The notes below the pieces were generated by a model. It did not search any database and was not told the DNA's origin. It saw nothing but the letters and a program-made list of their open reading frames with translations. A stretch of 64,000 nt of DNA, taken from contig JAHDVF020000840.1 in assembly GCA_022606425.2 (NCBI GenBank), positions 2,542,001 to 2,606,000 of the forward strand, read 5' to 3'. Numbering within the stretch: position 1 is the stretch's first letter; each line of letters begins with the position of its first letter. Below, piece by piece: positions 11,191 through 21,959 of the stretch. Position numbers and translations under genes: made by a program. The stretch is from Lepidostoma basale (taxonomy: Eukaryota; Arthropoda; Insecta; Trichoptera; Lepidostomatidae).

Positions 11191-12230
11191 GTTTTATTTT
11201 TATATTTATGAAATGCCAAAAAGCATCGCATACACCAAAGCTCCGTCAGGGCAATATAAAAACAATTTAGGAAGAATTAATCTTTATACATTTTGATTTA
11301 ATATTGATTTGCCTTCTGAATATGATCTCTCGGCAGTGAATGTTCCGTTTTCAATAAAACAAATAATGAAATACTAGTAATCCAATTGATGAAGCTATTT
11401 TTTCAAATCATTGATCACTTTATACATCTTCTGATTGACGAAAAAGTAACTCGTAGACTAAAAATATGTGACTTCGTATCAAGTTAACAATGAATTCAAT
11501 AGAAAACACGCTCCTTTCCAAATAATCGGTAAAACGTACTGGGGAAAACATAACCTTTGTTTGATGAATTTCACCCTGCGTTACGCTAAATATTAATTTA
11601 TGACTCTTGTCATTTTGAACTTAGGAAGTTGAAAACGTGCTTTCGAAACAATCAAATATTCTCCTGTTTAACAAAATGTTTTATTTACATTAAAATATTT
11701 CATGGAAATATTGCTTTTATAGGAGCACTCCGGGCCACACATCTAGCCCACGCATTAAACTACTACCCAAACACATTTTCAACAATTTTCCTACAGACGT
11801 AGGAGGAAAAGCCATTAGAGCTAAACCTCTGTAAGCCAGAAGATCAAAGTTCCAAGTTGAAATTGTTCGAATTCACTTTGTGGTATCTTACTATCAGTTG
11901 AGAACCTGTTCCAAGTGGCACAGGACAGAGATGCTTTCGCTGTTGTGATCGCCAACGTTTAGGGGCGGGGGGCTTACACGGCACCAGAAGAATAAATAAA
12001 TCAAATCAAAATAATCAAAAGTTTTTTCCTGTTACTATCGTTTGATTTAATAGGTAATATAATATGTTGTCAGTTTGTTTAGATACAACCCCATCTTCAT
12101 TAGGGGTGGTAATTCGTTTTTACAACTACAACGATGAAAATAAGTCAGTAAGTTGAAGCAACCATTAAATTTGGTGTTGTCAACGAAATAATAGAAAAGT
12201 GCAAATAAAAAAAATGTTTTTTTTTTAAAT
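11191..12230. other. non-coding with two LINE-like scraps
   Basis: Two scraps are visible: 11725-11890 (related to 53790-53985, both with CTAGCC, CAACAAT and CTGAACCTCTGTAAGCCAGA-like runs) and 11900-12010, whose frame reads LFQVAQDRDAFAVVIANV, the RTE-type tail also seen at 14160 and 58800. The rest is unassigned. Confidence 0.45.
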
Positions 12231-12420
12231 TAGTATTTCTTTAACCATGATGTAAAATTCTAAATTAAATAATGAATAGGAATAAAAACTCCTGTTTTCA
12301 AGAATACGTTTTATTTTAAAATTATCGAACGTTTGATAATGCCTTTGACAAACATGTTACCCCCATAAAATATAATAACATTTTCAAAACGGAGGTTTTC
12401 ATTCATATTAATAAAACATA
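12231..12420. mobile_element. family F foldback element, decayed
   Basis: Left arm with CCATGATGTAAAATTC and AAAAACTCCTGTTTTC; right arm with CGGAGGTTTTCATTCATATT. Centre has TTTGATAATGCC but the GAAAC box has been lost. Confidence 0.65.
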
Positions 12421-12636
12421 TACGAGTATACTTGTTATTATTTGAAAATTGTTTCAATACAAAAAAAAATATTGTTATGAAAACACGTTTTTAAATTGAG
12501 ATAAGTTAAAAAAATATATTATAGCATAAATTGAATTATTACGAGTTTAATATTATGATATATTCAGTACTTTACCTACAGTAAATTTATATGTTTCATA
12601 ATAAAGTACAAAGTGCGATGGGGAAAATATACTCAC

Positions 12637-12689
12637 GTAATGGTATAACAGCCTTTATATCCGAAATGTGCTTGGTGTGTTCAACGTAC
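12637..12689 (-). CDS. putative alternative exon B (partial CDS)
   Basis: On the minus strand a T-rich tract ending TTTTTGTTTCAG is followed by a 53-base segment and then GTGAGTATA, a good donor. It starts GTACGT and ends CCATTAC. It resembles 37848-37902 at both ends, at the GATA(T/C)AAAG core and at both splice sites, while introns beyond the sites do not match. With one base carried from the upstream exon it reads YVEHTKHISDIKAVIPL. I do not recognise the protein. The 53 versus 55 base lengths give different phases, so a simple mutually exclusive swap is not proven. Confidence 0.4.
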
Positions 12690-12965
12690 CTGAAACAAAA
12701 ATGAAAAATGGTTATTAATATGCTGAAAATATGAATATATTAGTACATACTAAAGGAATATTAGAACATTTTCGTGAACAATGTTGTAAATGAATTTATG
12801 AATAAAGAAAATTATGTAAAAAAAGGACTTGGCAGAAAATATCGGCAAGGATTTTTCAATATTCGTACCCACGATAACAAAATTGACAATACTCAAAAAA
12901 GTGAAATTCAACTATATTTCCTCTCCTAATGTCTTAATTTTAATATGCGCTGTTTAAATACGAGA
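12690..12965. other. AT-rich, no features
   Basis: Possible intron sequence upstream (minus strand) of the exon candidate; no repeat recognised. Confidence 0.3.
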
Positions 12966-12969
12966 TTAT

Positions 12970-13730
12970 TTAATGTCGGAAAAATGGGCAGTAAAACTGT
13001 GAACATCGTCTGCTATGCAGACGATGCCGCGTTAATAGCTGAATCTTAAGATAACTTGCAAATAATTTTGTACATATTCCACACGGATTCACAAAGGCTA
13101 AAACTATGACTATATCAGTCAGCAAAACAAAAAGTCTTACAAAATCCAGACAACCTACAAGATGTAAGCTGACCGTTGATGATATGCCTGTGGAGCAAGT
13201 AACGAGCTTCAGATATTTAGACGTAGAGTTCTGTACCCATAGTGACCTTTATACCGAAGTAATAGAACAAGTCAATAAAGCCTCTGCTGTGTCAGGATGT
13301 CTGAAGAATCTGGTCTGGAAGAACAAGCACATGCCTATCTACATCAAGGTCAGAATTTATAAGACATGCTTGCGACCTATAAAGGCGTATGCTGTAGTAC
13401 AAACCAAGGGCCTGCTAAGAACATCTGAGTTGAAGGTCCTAAGATCCATTACTGGAAAAATTCTCCGAGTTCGCGTCCGTTACGCAGACATAATAAAAAA
13501 ACTTGCGAAATAGTTGATATCGTTCGGTGAGTAGATCCAGAAGAAGCTACTGTAGGGACCATGAAACCAGAATGGATAGTGACAGACTCGCAAATATAGC
13601 CGCTTACATTATCCCCTTCGGAAGACAGCCTAAGAGATGGAGGAACAGCTGGTCCCCATCATCACAAGATACATGATTTCTGTGCCACAGATTGTTAGAT
13701 CTTTTTAAAAAAAAAGGAAAAGAAGAAGAA
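12970..13730 (+). pseudogene. RTE-B LINE, RT to C-terminus, decayed
   Basis: Contains the RT catalytic block as CYADDAALIAES near 13010-13050, then QVTSFRYLDVEF, VNKASAVSGCLKNLVWKNKH, KVRIYKTCLRPIKAYAVVQT and LRSITGKILR. This is the RT thumb and downstream region of an RTE-type element. A stop follows at 13511, and the last part (PFGRQPKRWRNSWSPSSQDT-like) runs into the GAAGAAGAAG tail. Frameshifts and stops make it nonfunctional. Confidence 0.85.
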
Positions 13731-13734
13731 GATA

Positions 13735-14155
13735 TTTTAGAAAGCTAGCGTATCGTGTATAAATTAAAAACACGTGCTTGTATAGTACATAAATCGTTTT
13801 AAATTAGGCTGGACATAACGGTCTTGAAAATACTTTAAATGAGATGTTAAAATAACGCTGCACCATTTGGTTTCCGAGGAATTTCATCACGCAGAGTTTT
13901 CAGTGACAAAGATCTCTATTTAAAGAATCGCAGCGAAATAAGTGAGAATGTCGGAATTCCTAGCACACGAGGGTTTTAAGCGCCGCAATAAAGAAAAGAT
14001 TCCGGAATTCTAGCTTTTTCAACAATCAAATTGCGCAACCCCCAACATAATATAACGTTTTTGTCGAAATGCTAGACTTAACGAGTGCATTACGTAAGTA
14101 ACGCCATGGAAATCGTTCCTTAGGCTATGTTATACCACCAATAGTGGAGCGGAAT
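13735..14155. other. single-copy non-coding block
   Basis: Not matched elsewhere in the window. The plus strand has GCATTAC followed by GTAAGTA at about 14087-14100, which looks like a donor site but lacks any matching acceptor. Confidence 0.3.
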
Positions 14156-14159
14156 TTGG

Positions 14160-14265
14160 AGGGTGGGGGGGTTGTTCTGGCTGACACAGGACAGAGAAGC
14201 CTACGCCAGAGTGATAGCCGACGTCGGGGGACCTGACATGGCGCTCTGAGATGAAGAATACCACC
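14160..14265 (+). pseudogene. RTE-type LINE tail scrap
   Basis: Frame reads LADTGQRSLRQSDSRRRG in one phase and AQDREAYARVIADVGGPDMAL in another; the latter is the end of an RTE-type protein, just before the stop, as at 11900-12010. Confidence 0.5.
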
Positions 14266-14324
14266 ATGTTATCCTTTTATCCAACATTACCTGATTAAAT
14301 TATTTTATTGTATACATATTGATA

Positions 14325-14490
14325 ATCTAATACGGAGTTTCATATCATTGTTCTTATAAATTTATCCAAAATAACTTTTTTTTAAAACAATACTGTAAAC
14401 ATTTGATAATAACTTAGCAAAACAAATCATGTCGTTCCCATAAAATATCTTAAGAAAAAACGACGTCTTTATTCATATGAATTATCCCTA
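14325..14490. mobile_element. family F foldback element, partial
   Basis: ACGGAGTTTCATATCATTGT at the left and ACATTTGATAATAACTTAGC, ATCATGTCGTTCCCATAAAA, GACGTCTTTATTCATATGAA at the right are recognisable arm parts. Confidence 0.6.
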
Positions 14491-14579
14491 ACACTTTTTC
14501 CCGCTAAAGAAAAAATACAATATACCAGGACGATAATAAATTGTTAACAAAATGTTTTTTTTTCCACATAAAGGTATAC

Positions 14580-14852
14580 AATGGTATAATATATGTTAAG
14601 TTGGCGACTCTAAAATGGCAAGGGGCAGGTCACGTAGCCAAGCTCAGATGAAAAGTGGACAAGCGACTGCTGACTTTGAGACCGTGGACGGCAAAGAGAA
14701 GTGCAGGGCGACCGCAACTACGGCGGAAGGATGATCTAGACAGACACGTCGGAATAACCTGGATGCAGTCTGCACAGGACAGAATGACATGGAAGCAAAT
14801 GGAGGAGGCCTTTGTCCAGGAGTGGACGGGAATAGGCTGAGGAAGAAGAAGA
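14580..14852 (+). pseudogene. RTE-D LINE tail
   Basis: Reads LKWQGAGHVAKLR, then LTLRPWTAKRSAGRPQLRRK, DLDRHVGITWMQSAQDRMTW and KQMEEAFVQEWTGIG before the stop. The GHVAR, GRP..RW, QDR..W, FVQQWT order is the classical C-terminus of BovB-like RTE proteins. Followed by GGAAGAAGAAG. 5' truncated, one in-frame stop. Confidence 0.8.
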
Positions 14853-15400
14853 TGTTAAGTAAAATATTGGTTGAAAATATAAGGGATAAAAATTGTTTTT
14901 ATCTTTCATTATAATTTCATTTCCCAATGGTCTTCAAGATATTTAAATAAAAACGATTATTACTAAGTGATTAGGAAAAAATAAATTCCGATTCATAAGC
15001 ATTGTGCAAAGTTCAACGCCACCTAGAAAAATAATTCTAATACAATGCTTAAAAAGCCAAACGGGGGAATCCTTACAGTGGAAAAGCTTTAATATAAAAA
15101 AATAATATTGTTCGCATTTTTCTAAGAAAATTTCACGAACAAACAAAAACTCCCAAATAAACCAAAAAATATACGGGAGCCAGACATACCCGCACAAAGC
15201 TAAATTCGTTTGAAAAGAAGTCGAAAAAGATCAGACGAACGACGAATAAACGAATATAAGAATGAGAAAAGGAACCTACGCGTCTTAATAAATCTAACAT
15301 CTAATAAAGTAGCTACTTACAAAAGAAAACATATGCACGAGAATGAAAAATACGGAATTTAATGAAAAGCTTAAAAATATATTCAAAATAATAATTAAAT
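14853..15400. other. unassigned AT-rich DNA
   Basis: An 84-codon minus-strand frame at 14943-15197 has no recognisable domain. No repeat relation noticed. Confidence 0.3.
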
Positions 15401-15424
15401 GAAACGATAATTTTTTTACTCTGT

Positions 15425-15505
15425 CTGTCGATGCCTGTCTTTTTAACGAGTCTGTCGATGCCTGTCTTTTTAACGAGTCTGTCGATGCCAGCGAGCCTGG
15501 CGAAA
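15425..15505 (+). repeat. 27-bp tandem repeat of a half ribozyme motif
   Basis: CTGTCGATGCC starts at 15425, 15452 and 15479, exactly 27 bases apart, with CTGTCTTTTTAACGAGT between. Only the third copy continues into the stem II partner and GAAAC. Confidence 0.9.
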
Positions 15506-15515
15506 CCGGTCGCTG
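15476..15515 (+). ncRNA. hammerhead-like motif (family E)
   Basis: CTGTCGA (15479-15485), T, stem II GCCAG/CTGGC of 5 bp, GAAAC, CG, GTC. Stem I AGT/GCT pairs over 3 bases. Core position 6 is U instead of A, in all three family E copies. Confidence 0.5.
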
Positions 15516-16009
15516 TCTAAATAAAGACAAAAGTGGAAGTAGTTAAAAAACATCGTTTTATTTAATTATTATTTAAAATGCACTTCCATCAAGAGATTTC
15601 AGCAAAATCATTTGATATATTCAAAAGTTCGATACTACAATTAGTACTAACATAATATGATACGTCATTTGTATTGTTTTGACCAATGACAACATTTTTC
15701 AATCGACTGGTTTTGTCTTCTTAAATAACAGTTTTATTTTGTTATTGTATTAAATAAAGTCTTAAATCGTTATAACACATTCGTCCAAGAGATCTTCTCT
15801 CTATCACATTTATTATGTACTCATTCTTCTTCTGCTAATTCCATACATAATAAGACTCACATCAATTTTAAATGAATTGGGTTAAATTTAATGTTTATAC
15901 TCATATTCCACAGAGATATCACGATTACTTTTAAAATAATTAAAGATGATTGTGTACTAAAATACTAGAAATATTTTTTTTATTAAATTTGTGAACTTTG
16001 TTTTTACAC

Positions 16010-16165
16010 CACTTTATTTTGTTTTATATATTTGGTATACATATACCAACCGGTTTCGCTCTCGCCCTAAGTTATGTCAGACTTACAGAAATAAACTGTT
16101 CGGTTTGTTTTGTTTTTGAAACCCTGACGAAGTTCCGGTGGAAGCGAAACCGGTTTATTCGATAA
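16010..16165. mobile_element. family G foldback with two ribozyme-like arms
   Basis: The left arm (16041-16082, minus) reads CTTAGGGCGAGAGCGAAACCGGTT and the right arm (16121-16157, plus) has CTGACGA. Both have ACC/GGT as stem I in the best copy. Relatives at 27115-27230 and 34940-35040. Confidence 0.55.
16121..16157 (+). ncRNA. hammerhead-like motif (family G)
   Basis: Exact CTGACGA at 16124-16130, an extra A, a stem II of TTCC/GGAA with a bulge, GAAA at 16146-16149, then ACCGGT and T as cleavage base. ACCGGU is self-complementary. Confidence 0.5.
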
Positions 16166-16280
16166 ATAAGTTGTAGAAAGACTGATTTTTATAAATAATT
16201 ATTAAAAATCACTTTATTGAAGGTTTTGGCGTAAGCTATAACACTGTGGAATTCTATTGTAATTTGAAATAGAAGTAACA

Positions 16281-16443
16281 ACACTGTTTTTATTCCACTT
16301 TCATTAATTAAATATTATTATAGAATAAAAATATCAATCACACCATGTTTCGGAGGTGACCTCCATTCTCAGGTGTAAATATATAACTTTTTTTTTATTC
16401 CATAAAATAATTTAATAACTAAAAGTGGAATAAAAAAGTGTTA
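16281..16443. mobile_element. family H element with terminal inverted repeats
   Basis: AACACTGTTTTTATTCCACTT at the left is mirrored by AAGTGGAATAAAAAAGTGTT at the right, about 20 bp. One ribozyme-like motif lies inside on the minus strand. No ORF. Relatives at 25890-26018 and 27640-27975. Confidence 0.7.
16336..16378 (-). ncRNA. hammerhead-like motif (family H), mutated core
   Basis: Minus strand: CTGAGAA (G8 lost), T, GGAGGT/ACCTCC stem II, GAAACATGG. Stem I ACAC/GTGA retains three pairs. Confidence 0.45.
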
Positions 16444-16499
16444 TAAATTCTATACTTAAAAATGTCATGTCACAAATTATTAACAAACTATTATATAAA

Positions 16500-16745
16500 C
16501 CTTCTTGGCCGAGTGGTAAGTGTTTTGACTGCCACACCGAAGGTCCCGGGTTCGATTACCGGCGTTGGCAGTGTGATTGTCACTGGTGTAGAATTCACGT
16601 GACAATAAATGGCGATAAATTAGCTACCTATCACATGTCACGAGAATCGATATGATTGCTATACCATTTACATCGATTTAGATGGTGCTGTAATGATGTA
16701 GCAATTAAAAATAATAATAACAATTAAAAAATAATAATAATATAC
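16500..16745 (+). mobile_element. SINE-S (tRNA-derived SINE)
   Basis: A box region TTGGCCGAGTGGTAAGT and B box GGGTTCGATTACC sit 40 bases apart, as in Pol III promoters of tRNA genes. The GGCCGAGTGGT run is typical of tRNA-Ser and tRNA-Leu. A 150-bp body follows, ending in AATAATAATA repeats. Not a functional tRNA: the stems do not close. Confidence 0.85.
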
Positions 16746-17240
16746 AATATTATGTAAAAAAGTTTCGCTACGAAAGCAGAGAATAAAGTCGTAAAAATGT
16801 CTAGTTAATCAAGCAGTAACGCGAAAATAAAGAAAATCGCTGGCAGGAATAACGAAAAAATTACAATCAATACGTAAGAGTCATTGAAAAAGAAACTCTT
16901 TGTTCGTATTGTGCGATTTGTATCTGAATTGGCTCTTATCTCGGCCCCACAAACGTCCGTGTATTATACCCGCGGAGTATGGCAGGCCGCCAAATCGTCC
17001 CATACAAATAATACCAACTGCAATGTAGACGAAAAAAGACGCAAAGGTCAATAGAAAGGTATGCTGCAAGGAAAAATAAACAAGTGCCTTCGCTGACCGT
17101 GAACCGATCCGATAGGACGAACAGATTTTATTTCGTCGAAAGAATTTCATAAAATGTTATTTATTGCAAAAGCGAGAGGTTTTTATGGCGAGCCTCTACA
17201 CAATTAAACATATTATACTTCATTATCTTCAGTATCTCGC
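16746..17240. other. single-copy block, no clear gene
   Basis: A minus-strand frame of 89 codons (16881-17150) has one hydrophobic stretch (about residues 28-50) and ATG start, but no recognisable family or splice evidence. I leave it as unproven. Confidence 0.3.
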
Positions 17241-17249
17241 TTAGAGACC

Positions 17250-17874
17250 ATATACCCAACGTGAAGATGAGAAGACGCACAAGAGTCATCGATATAGGGA
17301 TACGCATTGCACCCTCGTAAATTCTTTTGTAGTGTCACGTTTGGATTATTGCAACGGAATGTACGCTAGATTGCCAAATAATCAATTAAGCAGAATACAA
17401 AGCGTATTCAATGCTGCTACTACCCGATTGATTAAGGGGCAACAAAAATACTGTCATATCACGCCGCTCCTGAAGGACCTTCCACTGGCTTAAAATCCGA
17501 GAGCGAGTAAAATATAAATTGTGTTTGACAGTGTTTAAGGCTCGACACCAGAGAGCTCCAGCGTATATATCGGACCTCTGCGTGACACCCATGCCAACGG
17601 AAAGGCAACGTTCATTCCAATCAGTAGAAACAAGTGCAAACAACATACTCGTAACAATTCCAGTCAGAGCCAATAAAGCATGATTCATTGATCGCGCTTT
17701 CAGCGTTGCGGATTCGTTGGCGTGGAATAGCCTCCATGTTAGTATTAAGTACAAGGATAGTGACGTTAAATTTAAGAAACTTCTAATGACTGCACTGTTC
17801 AGTCAGTCATTTCCTAGTGCGCCCTTGGATTAATTGATTTCACAAAACGGCGCACTTAAAATACAAGTCATCAG

Positions 17875-17905
<31 letters not shown>
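17250..17905 (+). pseudogene. L2-like LINE C-terminal fragment with (AAT)n tail
   Basis: Reads, with frameshifts, YCNGMYARLPNNQLSRIQ, NAATRLIKGQQKYCHITPL, LKDLPLA, then FGDRAF-like and a final LMTALFSQSF segment. This is the region after RT in CR1/L2-type LINEs (NAAARL.TG..K..HITP). The 3' end has GGCGCACTT followed by nine AAT units. Confidence 0.75.
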
Positions 17906-17907
17906 GG

Positions 17908-18055
17908 ATGAAATGACATTGGGCTGGACATGTGTGCCGACTGGATGATTGAAGATGCAGCCAGAGGATTACTGAATGGAAGCCAAGGTTGGGCCGAAGA
18001 AGTGTCGGGAGACAGCCTACCAAATGGAGCGATGTATAAATCTGAATGACCAAAG
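17908..18055 (+). pseudogene. RTE-D LINE tail, short piece
   Basis: Reads MKWHWAGHVCRLDD, TEWKPRLGRRSVGRQPTKW, the GHV and GRPPTRW blocks of BovB-like RTE. The AAT tail of the L2-like element abuts it directly. Confidence 0.7.
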
Positions 18056-18635
18056 TTGTTATATACAATTCCGGGCCATGGCTGTGCAATAAAACAAACG
18101 TTTCTTCTACAGAGCACTTTCATGGTATCAGAGCAATAAACTAGCTGTTTATTCTTCTGCTCGGAGTTATACAATCACCGCGAGTAATACACAAAACTTG
18201 ATTATTTATTTGCGCTCCTGATAAGCTTAATAGAATTGTACACAAACGGTGCACAGTCGGAATACAAATGCACTCCCTCTGCGGAGCTTTCCGCATTTAA
18301 AGCACACTTTACTGCCCACTTTCAGAATAATGAAACAAGGAGAAAGATACTAGACAATACGTATACTTCATTGTTGCAGAGCTCCGAGAAATCTTATTTT
18401 CTCTTTTATTGGATAATTTAGTTAGACAGTTTATAAATTATACAAAAGTACAGAAAATCCAACCTAAATGAAATTATTATTGTAAGTTAAATACAATCAT
18501 AATGTTGTAATACGCCATTTTACTAGATGCATTGTGAGATAAAATTCACTCTGTAAATAGCATGCTACCGTAGACGCAAGATAATTTGTCGTAAGCAGAT
18601 TATTAATAACCAACAGATCTATCTCGTATCTAGTG
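18056..18635. other. unassigned
   Basis: No recognised repeat or gene; a 61-codon frame at 18236-18421 has no domain. Confidence 0.3.
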
Positions 18636-19110
18636 TGTTTATTTATTTAGTGTTTCTTGAACGTTAACGTAAGACTCCACATCAGATATTTCATATTGAT
18701 TACAAAGTCCTACCTCACCCGCCGTATTCTCAAGACATTGCTCCCTCTGACTATCACTTGTTTCGATCAATGGTTCACTGGCTGACCAGCACTTCGATGG
18801 AGAAGTGAAAAATTTGATCGATTCGTGGATCGTCTAAAAATATTAGGAGTTTTTTCGACACGGGATTCGTATGCTGCCCGAAAGATAGGAGAAAGTAGTG
18901 GCCAACGATGGACAATACTTTGAATCGTTAATATAAGTAACCAGTTCTTAACAATAAAGTTGAATGAATTAAAAAAAAAAAAACAGCGGAAGCAAAGTTT
19001 TACACTTAATATATATGAGAGACATGTTTCTCCTTGCCAGGGCATTATCAAACATTTCATAAAAACCTAGCTAAGCAAAACGGATGTTATCATCAAATTA
19101 AATATTTTAA
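18636..19110. mobile_element. family F foldback interrupted by mariner
   Basis: The outer left arm (18636-18703: TTATTTAGTGTTTCTTGAAC, GACTCCACATCAGATA) and an inner part (19005-19080: GACATGTTTCTCCTTGCCAG, GGCATTATCAAACA) are collinear with family F and flank mariner sequence. Confidence 0.55.
18704..18975 (+). pseudogene. mariner transposase C-terminal relic
   Basis: Frame reads LPHPPYSQDIAPSDYHLFRS, the signature of mariner transposases in which the D of APSDYH is the third catalytic aspartate. Stops follow within 20 codons; the usual end (WPTMDNTLNR, ending near the LNNKVE-like tail) is still visible. The N-terminal DNA-binding and first two catalytic residues are absent. Confidence 0.85.
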
Positions 19111-19665
19111 AAATAATTTTACTGAAAGACAGAATTCATCAAATTTAACAAGTATTCCTAAACAAGATGATAATGATTCCAAAACACTTACTTTTATAAA
19201 AAGAAATCCGTAGTGAAACTATATGTAACATTAAAATCGATGGCATATTTCAGCTTATTCCAGAAAACAAAGGTAAGGTTTTGTTAATATAAAAAAAAAA
19301 GTTTAAAATAGAACGCAAGTTGTAACGAGGGCACAAGACAATCCAGCGTGTAATAAATTTCCAGTGTGAATAAGGGAAACCGTTGTACGAAGTGGCCTGA
19401 GGATGGTTGCGTATGTAGGTCAGGAATCCGGGAGGCCTGTGATCAATATACGAACCAGGCTGGCAGAAGACCAGGCTCCGGAATAGGGGTGGGAAAATAC
19501 TATTGATCAATGTGATATACGAGTATTTTAAACTTGGAACAGGCATAATAAAATGTTAAGGTGAGTACCTACCAAGTAAGTTTTGAACGATTGATGTTTA
19601 AAAAAATCATATTTCTCAAATTGACACGTCTCTTACGACGTGCCAAAAATATTTTTTAAGATTTT
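19111..19665. other. single-copy, no gene recognised
   Basis: A GC-richer patch at 19320-19500 overlaps a 98-codon minus-strand frame of no known family. Confidence 0.3.
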
Positions 19666-19669
19666 TTTA

Positions 19670-19845
19670 GTGGATCAGTCACACTCTTAGACGGAACCTA
19701 GCCTGCATCGCTCAGGGCGCACTAGACTCGTCCCCTATGGGGGGAAAGAGGTTATATCAGTAGGCCTCACTTGGAATGATGTTAGGCATCAGGCATGCAC
19801 CACGGAGGTATGACAGGACAAGAAAAAGAAGAAGATGCGTTGTTG
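19670..19845 (+). pseudogene. RTE-C LINE tail with internal deletion
   Basis: Keeps SHS*TEPSLHRSGRTRLVPYG and then GLTWNDVRHQACTTEV, joined by deletion of about 110 bases relative to 4190-4630. Tail GAAGAAGAAG. Confidence 0.7.
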
Positions 19846-20989
19846 TTATGATTGCGATATATGATTTAATTATTTTAAAACATAACCTTTCTGTGTGCAA
19901 TTCACCACAAGAAGAATTTAATAAACTATTTATACAAGGCGTACATCAAGAAGACCCCCAAAACAATGGAGAGTTAACTGAAGTCGAGGATTACAGGAGC
20001 AAAATCCTGTTCTAACAGACTCACTTGAGTTTACAGTAAGTTTAAGAAGTAAAAGAAGAAGAATATAAAAATAACTTGAAAAAACGTAACATTTATAATC
20101 TCTATTATAAATTTAAGTATATTTTCTTGTTTTTTACGACTACGTTATTCGTTTATTTTCTAGCAAATAGAACATCACTTTTGAATATTTTGTGTGTTTA
20201 TTTGGTAGGGATAGTTATAATATTATAATACGCATTCACCACGTATCATTACCCTTTAGATAAATGATTTTTTGACTGTTTCTTTTCAGTTCTTTTGTGT
20301 TATAAATAGTACACGATTAGCCCCATCCCTACGCCAGACTTGCCCCAGATCCGGGGACCAGAGTTCTCGTAATGACATCATAACCCATTTACCCGACATG
20401 TCACAACATTTTACCCGCTTCCGATAGCTCGTGCGGGACTCACGTCGGACCCCGATGGGTAATTTAGTTTTGGCCCCAATACAACATCTCCGCACACGGT
20501 GTATGGGTGATTTAATTATCGGCATTTATAATGTAATCAAAATGTTAAACAGGCTGTGGACAATTATGTAAAATACCAATACACAGAGTAATTGGAGTGT
20601 CGTCAGAGAGGGTGATATGATAATCAACGCGTTGAAAATGCAAAACGTAAATTTAATATACAAGTAAAAGTGAATTAAAATTATATAATAATAAGTTGAA
20701 CAAAAAATGACTGTAAAATTAGCTTTTTACCCTTTATAACAGATACGCCTTCATTATATTGTATTAAAGAACGTTAATATTCTTATAACATTAATTTCAC
20801 TCCGCAAAATGTTTTAAAAATTAATGGTTTAGAAAATTATGGTTTCCAAGTTTCAACGTAAAATTATAACAAGAAGCCAGGGTGGTAAAAAATATCAAGA
20901 TTTTAATTTAGCCACACAGAAAAAAAGCTCTCACGATATTAAGCACTACGGGCTGTAATGAGAACGCGTCATTCATTAGCTAAAATCGG
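19846..20989. other. 1.1 kb single-copy DNA
   Basis: No repeat recognised. A GC-richer segment at 20300-20520 contains a 79-codon minus-strand frame (20286-20525) without known domain. Confidence 0.3.
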
Positions 20990-21200
20990 AATCACTTCTC
21001 CTCGCAAACACACTTCGTCTGGACCCAAGGCGCCCCCTCCCGGCGTCGCGGCGCATTGCGAGGGCGTCGGCGCCCTGCAACGACCTCCCGGCGACCTTTG
21101 ACCCCGACGGGGCCTGAAGGCTGTGACCTACATCAACCCCCGGGACGTAGGGCGGCGGGGTGGGGGTAGGTGCCGAGAAGGAGGAAGGGGAGGGAGGCTC
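20990..21200. promoter_or_regulatory. GC-rich island with DR1-type site
   Basis: About 200 bp of very high GC with frequent CpG in an AT-rich setting. Positions 21093-21105, read on the minus strand, give GGGGTCAAAGGTC, a direct repeat of nuclear-receptor half-sites spaced by one base (DR1, the HNF4/RXR class). Another half-site (TGACCT) is at about 21123. No TATA box or ORF was seen. Function is inferred from composition only. Confidence 0.4.
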
Positions 21201-21604
21201 GAGAAAGTCATGACTGCTGAATAACTGAATTATACTCGAAACTTGGGCCCAGCCGGAATGAGGATTGCGCTTTAGATTTCACAGAAATGCGGAGTTTTTG
21301 TAATAAAGTTATTTCACCTGACGTGTTTCCATCGCTCCATCACGAATAGGATATTATAAATTTTTTTCCAAAACCAAGAAAATAAAAGTAAATCTTATTA
21401 AAATGTGACTTTTATCGATTCAATATACGAGTATGATAGTAAGAATAACGAATGTAGCTAAAATATAATATATACTATATAAAAACGAATAAAAGAGTTA
21501 CGAAACATTTTTATGAAATATTGTAAGACCAATTCAAAAAATTGTATGATTAAAACGCAGGCGTGTAGACGAATAATTCAGCAGCCCCGACCCATCGCAA
21601 ATAG
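21201..21604. other. no recognisable features
   Basis: AT-rich DNA after the GC island. Confidence 0.3.
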
Positions 21605-21860
21605 TGCACTTTCATTATTGATTCTTGAACAAAGACGTAAACCTCCATATTGTGTTTGGTCTGGTTTAGAATTCACGTGATAATCGAATGGCGATAGATT
21701 TGCTGCCTGTTACGAGTTACGAGAATCAATATGATAGCTTTATCCTTTACATCGTTTTGGCTCGCGCTGTAATGGCTTAGACAGGCGAAATATGTATTTC
21801 ACATGAATTATAATAAAACTTCAATTAAACAAACGTTTTCATTCGTATTAATCACTATGT
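21605..21860. mobile_element. family F foldback carrying a SINE-S insertion
   Basis: Left arm start TTATTGATTCTTGAACAAAG, AAACCTCCATATTGTG; right arm TTAGACAGGCGAAATATGTA, ACGTTTTCATTCGTATTAAT. Between them lies SINE-S body (21655-21785: TGGTCTGGTTTAGAATTCAC to GCTCGCGCTGTAATG). The inserted SINE replaces much of the left arm. Confidence 0.65.
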
Positions 21861-21959
21861 ATGTCACACTAAATAAAATAAGTGAAAATCGGTTATAAGC
21901 ACTGCACATAGAATGAAAAGATTGAAATTTCGGGTCTCAATATAGAGAAATTATTCAGC

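Larger units (their letters stand above)
15405..15605 (+). mobile_element. family E element with ribozyme-like motif
   Basis: Shares the order motif, AAAAGTGGAAGTAGTT, CATCGTTTTATTTAATTATT, ACTTCCATCAAGAGATTTC with 43200-43365 and (inverted) 58905-59150. The 5' edge is a tandem array of the first half of the motif. Confidence 0.7.

Noticed and set aside
14080..14105. GCATTAC followed by GTAAGTA on the plus strand, like the donor of the exon pair
   Set aside because: It is on the opposite strand and has no GTACGT start or pyrimidine-AG acceptor upstream.
15425..15505. Three evenly spaced repeats, CRISPR-like at first look
   Set aside because: Only 27-bp direct tandem units with identical spacers, in a eukaryotic repeat element.
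16500..16570. tRNA-like sequence that could be a tRNA-Ser or tRNA-Leu gene
   Set aside because: A and B boxes are present but the acceptor and anticodon stems do not close, and the same body follows in other copies; it is the head of SINE-S.
16881..17150. 89-codon minus-strand frame with a hydrophobic stretch
   Set aside because: No homology recognised, no splice or promoter evidence; kept only as a note.
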